NCBI GenBank assembly: GCA_010093605.1
Contig: MU004197.1
Coordinates: 1,541,039 to 1,605,038 of the forward strand
DNA length: 64,000 bases
Source: Lophium mytilinum
Lineage: Eukaryota; Ascomycota; Dothideomycetes; Mytilinidiales; Mytilinidiaceae
Direction of reading: 5' to 3'
The position numbers and the translations under genes are program-made. Under the pieces are notes generated by a model, which was given only the letters and a program-made list of their open reading frames with translations, did not search any database and was not told the DNA's origin. Shown one piece after another: positions 1 through 10,958 of this stretch. How positions within the stretch are numbered: position 1 is the first letter of the stretch; each line of letters starts with the position of its first letter.

Positions 1-1083
1 ATTGTCCTCATGTAGGGAAACTTCCTCCGACGCAGAATCAGACTCTGGGGTGGATGTGTCCGCAAATTTCGGAGAATGAGTGGCGTCATTCGTAGCCTCA
101 TGGTCGCGGACCTGCGCAGTGTCATCTTGGCTGCTGAGCATTGAGTCAGCTAGCCGTGTTGTAGTAGCAGCGCATTGCTCAATTGGGGACAAGAGAAGTG
201 GCTCGTCCTGCAGAACCACATCCTCGCCACATGAGACATCAATCCGCTCGTCTCGTCCGCTTTCAGAGCTTTTGATCAAGTTGCGTAAAACCATAATTGC
301 GCGGTCCATTTCGTCCAGAGCATCGATTTGCCTGCGGACGACCAAGGCTGTGTCGTTAGAAGCGCTTTCCAGCCCTCTCCCACTCCCGGCATTGTCGTTG
401 TCTAGTACATTTTGGTAGTATTTGATCTCTGCCATCTGCTCGCAGAACTTGGCGAAGCTGTGTTCGAGGCTGGCGGCCTTCGTCGTTTCGGATGATCCCA
501 AATCGACTTTCTCAGTTTCCGGTGCTGCGATTTGGACCTCGACTGGTTGTCTATTGTGGCAATCCTTCGACATAGGAGGGTTTGCCGGAGATTGAGACAT
601 AGGTGCGGAAGTAGGCGAAGTCTCCTCCAGTACTGCAAATTGGCGAATTAGTACACTTCTCTGAAAATGATCTCAGTTAAAAAGCTTACCAACTGCTACA
701 TCTTTATTCTCAACTATAGGCCGATTGGGTCTACCCATGCTGAGTAGAAGCGACAATGGAGACATTGAACGAGGCAAGCGGGTCGCCTCCGGAGAGCTGG
801 GCTCGGAAGACTTCGAAGACGTCTTCGAATTAGAGCTGAGACGGGACTTCGAAGAACCACGCGAAGAGTTCGGCTGAGAATCTTGCTTCTCAGCAGCTTC
901 AGCAGCCTTAGATAGTAGATCTAGACACGCATTAGCAACAATGTCGAGTGAATCGAAAAGATAACAAGCGGTACCTTTCTTGGCTTTCTTGTCTTGCGCG
1001 CGCTGTAGACTGTTCCTAGTGATTAAAATAAGGGAAGTTGGGAGTCGAGAAATAGACGTTGGTGGACGGTGCGGAGAAGGCAT
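1..1083 (-). CDS. Ser-rich protein of unknown function, C-terminus beyond window
   Basis: The proposed start is the ATG at 1083-1081, in the same ACAATGCC context as the next gene's start. Exon 1 runs 1083-690, an intron (GTAAGC...TTTGCAG) spans 689-633, and exon 2 stays open from 632 to the window edge, so the C-terminus is missing. An extra 54-nt in-frame intron (about 975-922, GTACCG...CTAG with a GCTAAT branch-like site) is possible but has a weak donor. The visible product begins basic and Ser/Pro-rich, then has a Lys/Ala helix-like stretch, a long Ser/Lys tract (roughly residues 70-110) and an acidic Ser/Thr-rich region containing a predicted helical part (KFCEQMAEIKYYQNVLD). I recognise no domain. 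The low complexity suggests a disordered regulatory or scaffold protein, but this is only inference. Confidence 0.6.
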
Positions 1084-1820
1084 TGTGGCGAACAATGCAG
1101 AGCAAAAGGGTGTTGACAGATGGAAAGATACACTGGGCAGTTATAGGACACGCCAAAGACTTTTGGAAGCTCAGGGTGGTGGGGTGGGGTAAAAACTGTA
1201 GTGCAGTGTGTGTGTGAGGAAGGAATGTCGGTCGACGGTTCGATGAGGCATTTTGTAAATAGTAGCTCTGAGATCTTAGGGTCATGTGACCTAATTGGGC
1301 AGGTAGTGAATCGGTTGCCTTGCAGTTGTAGAAGGTCAACACGGTGGGAAGTAAACCACCATGTGACCATTCATGGAGCTGATACCTAGGGTACTCCGCA
1401 CAGTGCTATCTAGCCAGCAAGAAATGGGTCTAAGTACATCAATTCTTCGCTATCAGGTCTTATGCATTCTAAATACAGTGGAAAGGCTGATGAGCTGCGA
1501 ATTAGACTCCCTCTTATCTATCCATGTACCGGCTAGCCAGTGCACTCCTTACAGTGGTATGAAGCGCATAAGAGCAGAGCACAAGTAGTGAGTTATCCGC
1601 ACGCCCAAATCTATGACCTAGTAATGTTTACAGAACCACCTCTTTGCAGATGGGAACACAGTGTATCGTGAGATTTTGTACATACATTGACGCTAAAGAA
1701 GCTAATATTAGTCTCTAAGCTGTTAGACAGAGTGTGAAGTAGAAAACACGAGGTTACCCTGGGGCCCTGTTGAACCGATCCCTTAAAACAACCACAACAC
1801 AAAAGATGAAGAAAAAAGCC
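1084..1820. other. Intergenic: promoter of Ser-rich gene and 3' flank of G-patch gene
   Basis: I see no convincing coding frame here; the short open frames lack codon bias or family resemblance. The stretch separates two genes on the same strand and should hold the promoter of the Ser-rich gene and the 3' UTR of the G-patch gene. Confidence 0.5.
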
Positions 1821-3934
1821 TTACTCAACCTTTCCACGGACCCAACCCATAAGGGTAGCACCATCAGTTCCGCCAGAAGAATACGGCGACTCGTCGTCCG
1901 AATCATCATCCACATAATCCTCGCCACATCGCTGAGCGTACCGTCTATCCTCAGCCTTCGCCTGGGCAGTCTTCTCCCTGACTACACCCAAACCAGCACC
2001 CTTAGGGCGAGTGTTGACCTCAATAGGGCCGAGAATACCTTCGCCTTCTTTGCCGAGGCCTTCGCCCTCTTTGTAGCCCATTTTCGCCATCAACTTCATT
2101 GTAAAAGCGCTCATTGCAGGTTTTTCCTCGATAGGTTTAGCTTTGGGTGGGAGGCGTTCGGACGAAGCGTGCATGCTCCGCGACAGGCCTTTGAAACCGG
2201 GCTGTGAACCTTCATTGGATACAACAGATTTGGAGACGCCCTTCAGAGTAAGCGGCGGAGATGGTGATATCCGCTTTTCGTTGCCGTACCTCAGATGAGG
2301 CGGAACACTAGCCTTCACAGCCTCAGAAGCTTCGTAAATCTTGGAAGGTGCTGGGGCAAACGCCGGCTTCCACGTCTGCGCTGGGCGTTGGAAGCTAGAA
2401 GAGGTGATCGTATCGTTTTGGCTGGTAGGAATTGGAGGCGAAGTAGGTTCAGAGGTGGTGTCCTGCGAGCAAAGCTCGGGCAGAGACAGCTGTTTTGGCG
2501 TTGTGGAAGCAATCTTCTTGGCCCAAGGCCTCAGATGCGGGGGTAAATACCGCGTGTCATCAAGCACCGCATTGAGCCGGGCGGTAGAGCGCTTGATCTC
2601 AGTCTTATAATCCACGCTATTGTCCGTGGTCTCAACGTCGAATCCACGTTCCGCCGTCACTGATCGGTTGGTAAAGCTATCGCTAGGCTGCGAGAGGTTT
2701 GTACCGTCGTGCAAGGTCGTAGAGAAGTCATCGGAGGAAACACTAGGAGTGGTGGTGTCCTCTGCCTGGCTATCCATGATTTCAGATGCTTGAGCAGAGA
2801 TCTTGCCGATATGTTCCAGGTGCTCGACGTCAATAGAGATGGTGTCTTCCTGTTCAGCGCATTCGTGATCAATGGCTAATTTGGATATCTCGATGTCGAC
2901 ACGGATATGTTCCGGCTGAAACCCCTCGCCTTCGACAGGCGTGGTCATTTCAGCCAGATTAGGGAGAGGATTTGACGGAAGTTCGGAGACTGCCGAAGAG
3001 TCATCAGTCGCTGTAAGAGTGTGAATTAGTACTAATGTACAAACCTGAAATCGGGGATACTGCTTACCCAATGCTGCAAGACGTTCGGAATCGGTCTTAT
3101 TGTCGCTTTCAATATCCTCAGTAGAGGCCTGTTGGAGTGGCTCCTCGACCTTCGGTCTGTTTTCATCATTGCCCTGCTGCGAACCAGAGTTCCTAGGGTA
3201 GATTGACCGCCCCGAGGAGAAAGATTGCTCCGAGGATGGCGTTGGAGAAGTTTCAGTTGGAGAAGTTTCAGTTGGAGAAGCTTCCGGCTCTTCTTCGTTA
3301 GTTGAGGATGATTCTCCTGCTTCCTCGTCATCGTCATCGGAAGCTTCAGCAAGCTGAAGAAGTGCTACATCGAGGATAGTTAGCACTGAAAATTTGGACG
3401 CAGGGTAGTCTGTTCCACCTTGCATGGCGATCTTATCGATGGCCTCGTCATAAGACTTCTGCACAAGCTTGACAAACTCTATCGGAAGGCCAACATCGCG
3501 ACACAATATACCGAGGAGTGCCGAGGACGCGTCCTGCTCGCTTCCCTTTTCGAAAGCGGCAACAAGGAGAAGTACTGCGATCACAATGGTTAGAATAAAT
3601 GATACAAAGGGGAGGCGACTGTACCTTTGATAAGAAGCCTCTCCACGGCTTTTTCGTAGGCCTTAGCCTGTGAACCAGCGGCAACGGGAGGGGCTCCGGC
3701 AGTCTGACGCATCATGCAGCGCTGAAACGTTGGATCTGCAATCTGTGAGCCCATGCGTAAGAGAAGCGCTTGTATTGACTAACTTTGAGAAAGATTCCAC
3801 TTCGCAGAGAAGAAGCTAGTAGGGGAGTCCGGTAGGACGACGGACTCGCTTCGAGCAGCTGGCTCGAGCATATTGCCGAAGCGAATGGAGGCCAATCTGG
3901 CATCAACAACGCGCGAACTAGCAGAAAAGGGCAT
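1821..3934 (-). CDS. G-patch domain protein
   Basis: Four exons give 652 residues: 3934-3784, 3735-3625, 3574-3068 and 3010-1821. The introns are 48, 50 and 57 nt, with GT...AG ends; the last carries the branch-like TACTAAT and is an in-frame, stop-free 57-mer. The N-terminal part is an uncharacterised helical region (residues about 1-150). The middle is acidic and Ser/Thr-rich with a short repeat of SPTET. Near the C-terminus is a G-patch: FTMKLMAKMGYKEGEGLG, then further glycines (GILGPIEV, GAGLG). G-patch motifs bind nucleic acid or activate DEAH helicases, usually in splicing or ribosome biogenesis. The C-terminus is acidic (DDDSDDE). The start was chosen because the first two short exons read continuously into the main frame. 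The specific orthologue is not recognised. Confidence 0.82.
3241..3285. repeat. 15-bp minisatellite inside G-patch gene
   Basis: About three copies of a 15-bp unit (GTTGGAGAAGTTTCA) lie head to tail, the last diverged. They encode the repeated pentapeptide S-P-T-E-T in the disordered part of the G-patch protein. Copy number could vary between strains. Confidence 0.75.
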
Positions 3935-5543
3935 TGTGGCGAAAACGGATGTTGTTGGAAGCCAACCTGGAGTGTGTTGAGGCAAGTATTCTCGGGGTGG
4001 GGCGTGGGAGGTCGAATACTTTTCGGAATCGGGGCCGTCCAAAAGACGTCATTCACTAACTTATGTGGAGGCGGCAGGCAGCGAGAGCGTGCAGTGTCGG
4101 TTTCATAAACACTTGTAACCGATAATTACGTTCACCAGGAAGGTACGACATAAGTTTGGGCGCCCTCTTAGCACTGCTTGGGGTGCACCTATGGGCATCT
4201 GTTCCTCTAAATCCGATGCGAAGGTCGATGCAGTGGAAATTAGGCGGCTTTCTGACTAGCTGAACATCTCATAGCTGGGTTACCCTACACGGTCGCATCG
4301 AGCGATCAAGATTGGAAGACGGGAGTCCTATATCCGGGTGCCCAGACTTGCGTCCTAGTACGGTACATAGCTTAGCAGTCTTATCACTGACAGCTGTATT
4401 GCATGGCAATCCGCCTTCGAGTAGCACGTAGTGACACCTCAAAGCGCTATTTCCGAAACAAGCCAACGCGGCGACGCCCTCCATGGCCCAATCCACACCT
4501 ATATCACGCTATATCTTCCACCCCACATGCCAACCACCAGTCTTCTTGGCATTACGCCTCGGGAAGCGGTTGAACCATTCGTTAAGCCAATATGGCTGTG
4601 TTCAACCTCTTAGTTTGCTTTGCAGCTGTCGTGTAGGTGCGGATGGAATGATACCAGCTCTGCGTAAATCGCAACATCATTGATAAATGAAAACTTAGAC
4701 GGGACATTGAAAGCACCAGGAAGATGAGGGACGAGGGTACCACATCCTAGAGATATGGTGTAGAAAGCATGAGAGTATCAAAAAGACATTAGATTTCATT
4801 GATAGACAGTCCTCGGAAAGAGGCATCGAGAAGAAAGCATCATAGAGACGAGAAGAGACTTAGAAGAGGGACGGGTGCTAGCTATTCCCGAGCAGAACTT
4901 CCTGAGGAGTATGAGAAGAATTTGAAGAGCTGTGAGATGGATCGAAGCACGGCGGTAGAATCGGATAGCTTAATGGGTCTCAGGATATAGTGGCGCGGAA
5001 AAGAGGGGTTAGCTTCATACGTTGGTTTTTGAGGGAAGAATAGGGACATGCTCAAGGTCGTACCAGTTTGCTGCAGCAGTTTGAGCCATCTTATCGACAG
5101 CTGTCTGCCGTGTAGCTGAGAAAGAAGGGGAGAGATGGGATGAGATGAGGTTGGAAATGCTTGGCAGCGCACGGGCCCACAACCCTGGATTATCAGATGC
5201 AAGATTCACAACTCCCTTCATATAGCATGTGACCTGCACATATACCATTCGACTGTATTGGGAAATGGTAAATAATGCACAGTTCTCTGTCTTCATAAGA
5301 TATTAGAGGAAAAGCAATCTCACCCGACGCCTCCAATCCCTGAAATAAATAATCCCAATCTCTCAAAAGGGAGTAAAGCAAACGCCTACAAACCCCTTCC
5401 GACCCGGTAGCACCCGATGGGCAAATGGGCATGTGATGATTCTCCGTAAAACTTGTCTTTGGAAGGTGCAAGGAAATGGAATAATGGAACGGCGACGTTG
5501 CAGGGAAGGTTGGCGGACCGGAACGAACCCCGCAATCGTCCAC
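3935..5543. other. Intergenic, no gene recognised
   Basis: This 1.6-kb stretch lies between the start of the G-patch gene and the 3' end of the Ubc1 gene. Several open frames of 60-115 codons on both strands overlap one another, and none shows splice-consistent extension or family resemblance. It should include the G-patch promoter and the Ubc1 3' UTR. Confidence 0.5.
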
Positions 5544-6386
5544 CTACGCCTCGTTGAATAGCCGCGCCGTGATGTCGCCCATGTATGCCTCCTCCAGCTC
5601 GTAGTCCTCGCCGCCCATCTTGTCGATGCCGACGTACTCGAAGGCGCCGACAACGCCTTCGACGTCGAAGCCCATGGCGACGAAGCGGTCGATGAGATCT
5701 TTGTTGTAGCCGTGATAGCTATTCCAATTAGTATAGCTCTGCGAATGGGGTTCTGATAAGTGACGTACGCAGCTAGCTTCGCCTTCTCCTCGTTCTGCTT
5801 CTGCATGGCCGCCTTCTGCTTGATGGTCTCCGCTGTTGCCCCTCCACTCCCCTCGCCCCGCTCCCTCTTGGGTGCTCCGGCGTATTTTACGGACCAGTCG
5901 CGGGCAACGTGCTCGAACTCGGCCGGGTTCTTCAGCAGCATACCGGCAACCTCGGCGTCTTGTGGGTCTTTAGGTTCAGGCGTGCTTAGTAGGGATTGTA
6001 GGGATATGAGGGCGGATTTTATTGTAAGGACGGGCGACCATTGGGACGATAACGTGTCGAGGCAGATGGCTCCCTGCGATAACCGTTTAGTTCTTGTTTC
6101 CCCCACCAGATTGAGGGATACGTACTGTCTGACTGCTCACGTTGGGATGCCATATCTTGGTGTCGAACTTCATAATTGGCGGACGGAAAGGGTACTCTGC
6201 TGGCATCCGGATGTCAACGTAGAAGACACCGCCCTCGTACGGGGTGTCTGGCGGCCCCTTGAATTGGCCCCGCAGATGCGAGAAGTCATCGCCAGCGCCT
6301 GCAATGTCGACAATGATCTGCGAGAGGTTGTCCTGCTTGATGTCGGCAATCTCCTTCTGGATCCGACGAGCACGATTGGAGCTCAT
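5544..6386 (-). CDS. UBC1: Ubiquitin-conjugating enzyme E2, Ubc1/UBE2K type with UBA domain
   Basis: Three exons (6386-6126, 6073-5769, 5718-5544) encode 246 residues. The intron ends are GTACGT...CGCAG and GTACGT...AATAG with an ACTAAT branch site. Residues about 5-150 form the UBC fold, with conserved [16 protein letters not shown] and [12 protein letters not shown] followed by the catalytic cysteine in GAICLDTL at the start of exon 2. A Lys/Glu/Gln linker ([16 protein letters not shown]) leads to a C-terminal UBA domain ([20 protein letters not shown], residues about 200-235). This layout is that of yeast Ubc1 and human UBE2K, which extend Lys48-linked chains and in yeast serve the anaphase-promoting complex and ER-associated degradation. 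The gene is divergent from the proteasome gene RPT2 across 738 bp. Confidence 0.95.
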
Positions 6387-7124
6387 TGTGGCGACGAGAG
6401 TGGGTGTTTGGAGTTGTCGCAGTGAAAGTGAAGAAGGAAGGAGGGGTCGCTCGGAGGTTTAAAGTTGAAGAAGGCGGAGTTGTAGGCAGCAGGTTGCACT
6501 TGGCTGCTACGGGTCAGCCTGCTGAGGACGAAGGCGGCAGCGAGGCTATTGGTGAGTCAAGCGGCCGGGTGCTACCTCTCAGCGGCACGGGTGGGGTGTT
6601 GTCGGGGCTGTGAGCCTGAGGAAGGGGAGCGAGGCCGAAGAAGTCGTCAACGTTTGGTGCCGGCTTGCAGGTGAATGTCGTGGTTATTGGAGCTGGGAGC
6701 TTCAGCGTGTTCACCGGCGGCGTGGTGGGGCTGTGCCGGTGAGCTATTGGCAGCGAGATGTATATACGGTAGTCTGAATGGCACTGTTCAAGGTGAGTAG
6801 AGACGGAAATATGAAGATACAGGGAGGAGCAGAGCAGTCGGAGGCTCTTCTAGCTGTCTCGCGCGATCTCCGACGTGGCCGGCTGTCGACCATCGCTTTG
6901 GGCAAAGTGAGGCGGGCGTTTAAGGTTCGGGTCACGTGCTGCTTCTCCGAGAGCTTCGATGACATTCGCGTCCCAGCGAGGCGACTGAGCTTCCTACCGC
7001 ATCTCCATTACCAACACCGCCCGCATCCCTCAACCCCCGAATCCTCCATCAACCGCGACGTTCAGTAGAGCTGTATCTGTCGCCTTGAAGTCGCTTTCAT
7101 CGCTGTCGCACCCACGCAGCCATC
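6387..7124. promoter_or_regulatory. Shared intergenic region between divergent UBC1 and RPT2
   Basis: This 738-bp region lies between two divergent start codons, so both promoters must lie within it. Pyrimidine-rich sequence precedes the RPT2 start. I could not see a clear copy of the yeast Rpn4 box. The open frames inside it overlap on both strands and are judged to be chance. Confidence 0.6.
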
Positions 7125-8725
7125 ATGGTGAGATGGCCTTTCGCCGCAAACCCCCGAGTTCTCGTCACTAACCTCATATCAGGGTGCTAATCAGTCCACC
7201 GGCGGTGGGCCCCCAGGAGCAGGAGACGGAAAAGACAAGAAGGACGCAAAGGTATGACCCATCTGCGAATTCCAGCGCTCATGCTTCAGCTGCCTCTATC
7301 GGAGTCTCTAGCGCTACTTAAGGCCACAATACTGATTAGGATATGATTATAGAAGGACAAGCCAAAGTACGAGCCTCCCCCACAACCTACGACCCGCATC
7401 GGCCGCAAGAAGCGCAAGCAGGCTGGCCCAAATGCCGCCGCGAAGCTTCCGACCGTCTACCCTACCGCCCGCTGCAAGCTGCGGTACCTGCGGATGCAAC
7501 GTATCCACGATCATCTGCTTCTCGAGGAAGAGTATGTCGAAAACCAGGAGCGTCTCCGAAAAGCAAAGGTCGTCCTTACCGCCCCAGCGACGGCGGGCGG
7601 AGACTCAGATGCGATGGATCGGAACGCCGACGAAAGGTCGCGCGTAGACGACATGAGAGGCAGCCCGATGGGTGTCGGAAATCTGGAGGAACTCATCGAC
7701 GACGATCATGCAATCGTTTCCAGCGCCACCGGACCCGAATACTATGTTTCTATCATGTCTTTCGTTGACAAGGACCTCTTAGAGCCGGGCGCCAGCATTC
7801 TCCTCCACCACAAAACGGTATCCGTTGTCGGTGTCCTCACGGACGATGCCGATCCCCTCGTTTCGGTCATGAAGCTGGATAAGGCGCCAACAGAGTCTTA
7901 CGCGGATATCGGTGGTCTGGAGCAGCAAATTCAAGAGGTCAGAGAGGCTGTCGAGCTTCCTCTACTCCACCCTGAGTTGTATGAGGAGATGGGAATCATG
8001 CCTCCAAAGGGTGTCATTCTGTACGGTGCGCCGGGTACTGGAAAGACGCTGCTAGCCAAGGCCGTAGCAAATCAGACGAGTGCCACTTTCCTGAGAATCG
8101 TGGGAAGCGAGTTGATTCAGAAATATTTGGGAGACGGTCCTCGACTGGTGCGGCAGCTGTTCCAGGTTGCTGCCGAGCACGCCCCTGCCATCGTCTTCAT
8201 CGACGAGATCGACGCCATTGGAACGAAGCGATACGAGTCTACATCCGGTGGTGAGCGTGAAATCCAGCGGACCATGCTGGAACTTCTCAACCAGCTCGAC
8301 GGTTTCGACGACCGAGGGGATGTCAAGGTTATCATGGCCACCAACAAGATCGAGACTCTGGATCCCGCTCTTATCCGTCCTGGTCGTATCGATCGAAAGA
8401 TCTTCTTCGAGAACCCTGATCGTAAGATTACCACGCCTTCATATTGTAGATACAAACACTAACTTATCCCACAGAATCCACTAAGAAGAAGATCTTTACT
8501 CTCCACACCTCGAAAATGTCCCTCAACGTCGACGTCGACCTTGATGAGTTCATCAACCAGAAGGACGACCTCTCCGGCGCCGATATTAAGGCCATCTGCT
8601 CCGAAGCCGGTCTAATGGCGCTGCGAGAACGCAGAATGCGCGTCAACATGGAGGACTTCCGCTCCGCCAGGGAGCGCGTCTTGAAGACGAAGACGGAGGG
8701 CGAGCCCGAGGGTCTGTACTTGTAG
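7125..8725 (+). CDS. RPT2: 26S proteasome regulatory subunit 4 (Rpt2 ATPase)
   Basis: Four exons (7125-7127, 7183-7251, 7353-8421, 8475-8725) give 463 residues. Exon 1 contributes only the ATG; exon 2 begins GGT, so the protein starts M-G-A-N-Q, keeping the Gly2 that is myristoylated in this subunit. A Lys-rich tail, coiled coil and OB region ([14 protein letters not shown]) precede the AAA ATPase: Walker A GAPGTGKT (about 249-256), Walker B FIDEID (about 306-311), then [20 protein letters not shown], sensor 1 MATN and arginine fingers in RPGRIDRK. The C-terminus LYL is the HbYX-type tail that docks in the 20S ring and opens the gate. Alanine in the P-loop matches my recollection of fungal Rpt2. 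The last intron contains a perfect CACTAAC branch site. Confidence 0.96.
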
Positions 8726-9199
8726 ACGGAGAGAGGGAAGAACGGCGGAGAGATGCTTTTCTACAGTTCTTGGCGAGCTTAGGCTGTCTGTATCAGTAGA
8801 GGACATCTTATCGAAGCACAAAGGCGCTGTGCCGTAATTTAGATCGGCGGTGACGAAGTCTGCCTGCTCTCCTTCGGTGGTTGCATCCGTGATGATATAA
8901 ACTATGCTTTTTCTCCACCTTCCATACTAGATCATCCGCCCTCTGACCACCCCACGAGCTCATCGTTTATAGTGCGTACAGTATCCATCCCGCTCCTCAC
9001 ACGCATCTAGTTCTCCACCCCACGCATCGACTGCTCCAATCACCCTTCCTCGACCAAATCCCGAAACGGCGGGAATACCCGACGCTAGCGGACTCTCGTT
9101 GTTTGACGCAGCCTGACATCACTCACGATCAACCCTACATTTTACTATCAACCTCAAATCGGGGGGTATGTTCCATCGACTGCGGACGCACATAATAAC
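8726..9199. other. Intergenic between RPT2 and Rcf2-like gene
   Basis: I see no coding frame. The stretch should contain the RPT2 3' UTR and the promoter of the next plus-strand gene. It includes C/T-rich runs typical of fungal upstream regions. Confidence 0.5.
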
Positions 9200-9970
9200 A
9201 TGACAAGCCGCACACACAAGAGCCTTGACGACGCGGACGCGAAGGAGGCCGGGTGGGAGGCGGCGAGAGGCGCGGGGGTGGGTGCGATGAAGGTGCGTGC
9301 AGTTCTTTAGCATCTATGAGACCTGTTCGAGTCCGAATTCTCGAGGGTGTTTCGTATTATTTCATGTCTCTCTACCAGCTTCTTTTCTCCTACTGTAGCC
9401 TCCTTTTCCATCTCCATGAAAAACACAGAAATTCATAAAGCTCTCCGAGGAGATGTCACGCGACCCGCTTGGGCCCTTTCCTACAAATCTTCTTTGCACC
9501 ACATCCCATAAGCAAAGCCCGAGAATACGTTTTCTAATGACGGGATGGATTAGTGGGGCGCTTTCGCTGGTCTCTGCGGCGTCACGGCGTATACGTTCTC
9601 GCCGGTGTATCGGGGGTTGACGGTGCAGTTTAAAGTGTACGTTCGGCTTCATATCAAAACCCCCCTCCCTCATTGATATCCGACTTTTCTTTACTCTATC
9701 CATTCATTTCTCTACCACCATCCTCCCTCCCTAGCATGACCGCCAGACGTTGACCAACTATCCAGCTACATCCAAATGGCCTTCATGATCGTCGGCTCCG
9801 CCGTCGAAGGCGACAAGCGCATGCTCGCCTACGAACACCGGCTGCGGCACCAACGCCGGCAAGCACGGGATCTGGAGCTTTGGAGGCGGTATGAGGCAGG
9901 GTTCGAGGAAAGGGGGACGCCGGGGGTGGGTGGGGAGGGAGGCGTGCATCGAGTTGAGGAGGAAAAGTGA
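9200..9970 (+). CDS. Small Rcf2/HIG1-like mitochondrial membrane protein
   Basis: Three short exons (9200-9292, 9554-9636, 9766-9970) encode 126 residues. The introns are GTGCGT...ATTAG with a CTAAT branch site, and GTACGT...TCCAG; the phases join exactly. The first intron is long (261 nt). Exon 2 and exon 3 each encode a hydrophobic segment: WGAFAGLCGVTAYTFSPVYR and VYIQMAFMIVGSAVEGDKRM. The pattern of short helix, 'PVYRGLTVQFK' and a second helix followed by a basic coiled stretch (YEHRLRHQRRQARDLE) resembles the N-terminal half of yeast Rcf2, an inner-membrane factor of cytochrome oxidase supercomplexes. The N-terminus resembles Rcf2 family starts (LDDADAKEAGWEAARGA). The C-terminus is Gly/Glu-rich. 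The gene model is confident; the exact family assignment is less so. Confidence 0.72.
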
Positions 9971-10004
9971 GGGCTGGGAGGGTGGGGGTGGGGGTGGGGC
10001 GGGG
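9971..10004 (+). other. G-quadruplex-type run in 3' UTR
   Basis: Directly after the stop codon of the Rcf2-like gene come about seven runs of three to five guanines separated by one or two bases. On the coding strand this satisfies the usual G-quadruplex pattern and would lie in the mRNA 3' UTR. Confidence 0.6.
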
Positions 10005-10958
10005 AAAGCAAGGAGGTCAATTCGAGTATAAGAACTTGGATTCGGAGATTTCTACAGCTCTCGTGATGAAATGAGGGTCTGGGGCGAGGATAGAAGGGTG
10101 GCTATGTGTGTTAAGAACGGCGTGTGTTTGTACTGCTTAAGTAACGCTTCATAATTCATACTTTGTTAAGACCTCTCAGATCTTCGCAGTCGAGTCTAAC
10201 TGCTCGGAGCTCCTGAATTCCTTTCTTCGATCTATGTTACCTTTCAAAGTCTCACGAAATCGTCTTGTACGGTCAAACTGAAACCTCACCTCACCTCCCA
10301 CAATCCCTACATAGCCCTTTGACATCTGATGCCAATTCATTCCAAAACCCTAGATTTATATCCAGCCTCTGTCAATCTTAACATTGCCTCGTGAAACCTC
10401 GCTACCTGAAGACCGCACATACACCCTCTAAAATCCTACCTCGACATCGCCTGCTATCCCACACGCACACTCGCCCCTGGATCCCCCTAGCGCCGAAACC
10501 CCGCGTCAAGTCAAGTTATTAGACAAGAACCAGTCCCTCTGCCCTCCCACCCATCCCGGAACGCCTCCCCCCCCCCTATTGGTTCAGACATCGTTTGGGA
10601 TCGAAATCGTTGCTTGCTATAAGTACATTCATCATCCTCTCTTAACACTTTCCATCCGTCTAAATCACTATACAGCGCACAAGTATTCGTTTCAAAACAC
10701 AACAGTAAACATATTTCCATCTATGATATCCCCACTTCCTCAGGCTTGCTCGTGAAATGTACAAAAGCCTTGTGTGTATACAAAAAAAGCAAAACCAAGG
10801 TATCTCATCTCACACGTACCACCCTTGCATGTAAATACCCAAGAAGCCCTAATCCGGTCCGTTTCCATCCCATCATGGTATCCAAAACGCCGTAACCCGC
10901 AGATCTAAGAATCCCCCGGCTTTTTCATATTCCAAGCGGCTCCCTTTTCGTTTTTTAG
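10005..10958. other. Intergenic between convergent genes
   Basis: The region between the 3' ends of the Rcf2-like gene (+) and the PH-LRR gene (-) has no supported gene. It contains a C10-like run near 10568 and pyrimidine-rich sequence. It probably holds both 3' UTRs. Confidence 0.5.

Noticed and set aside
9303-9345. GTTCGAGTCC sequence resembling a tRNA T-arm
   Set aside because: No acceptor or anticodon stems can be formed around it; it lies within an intron of the Rcf2-like gene.
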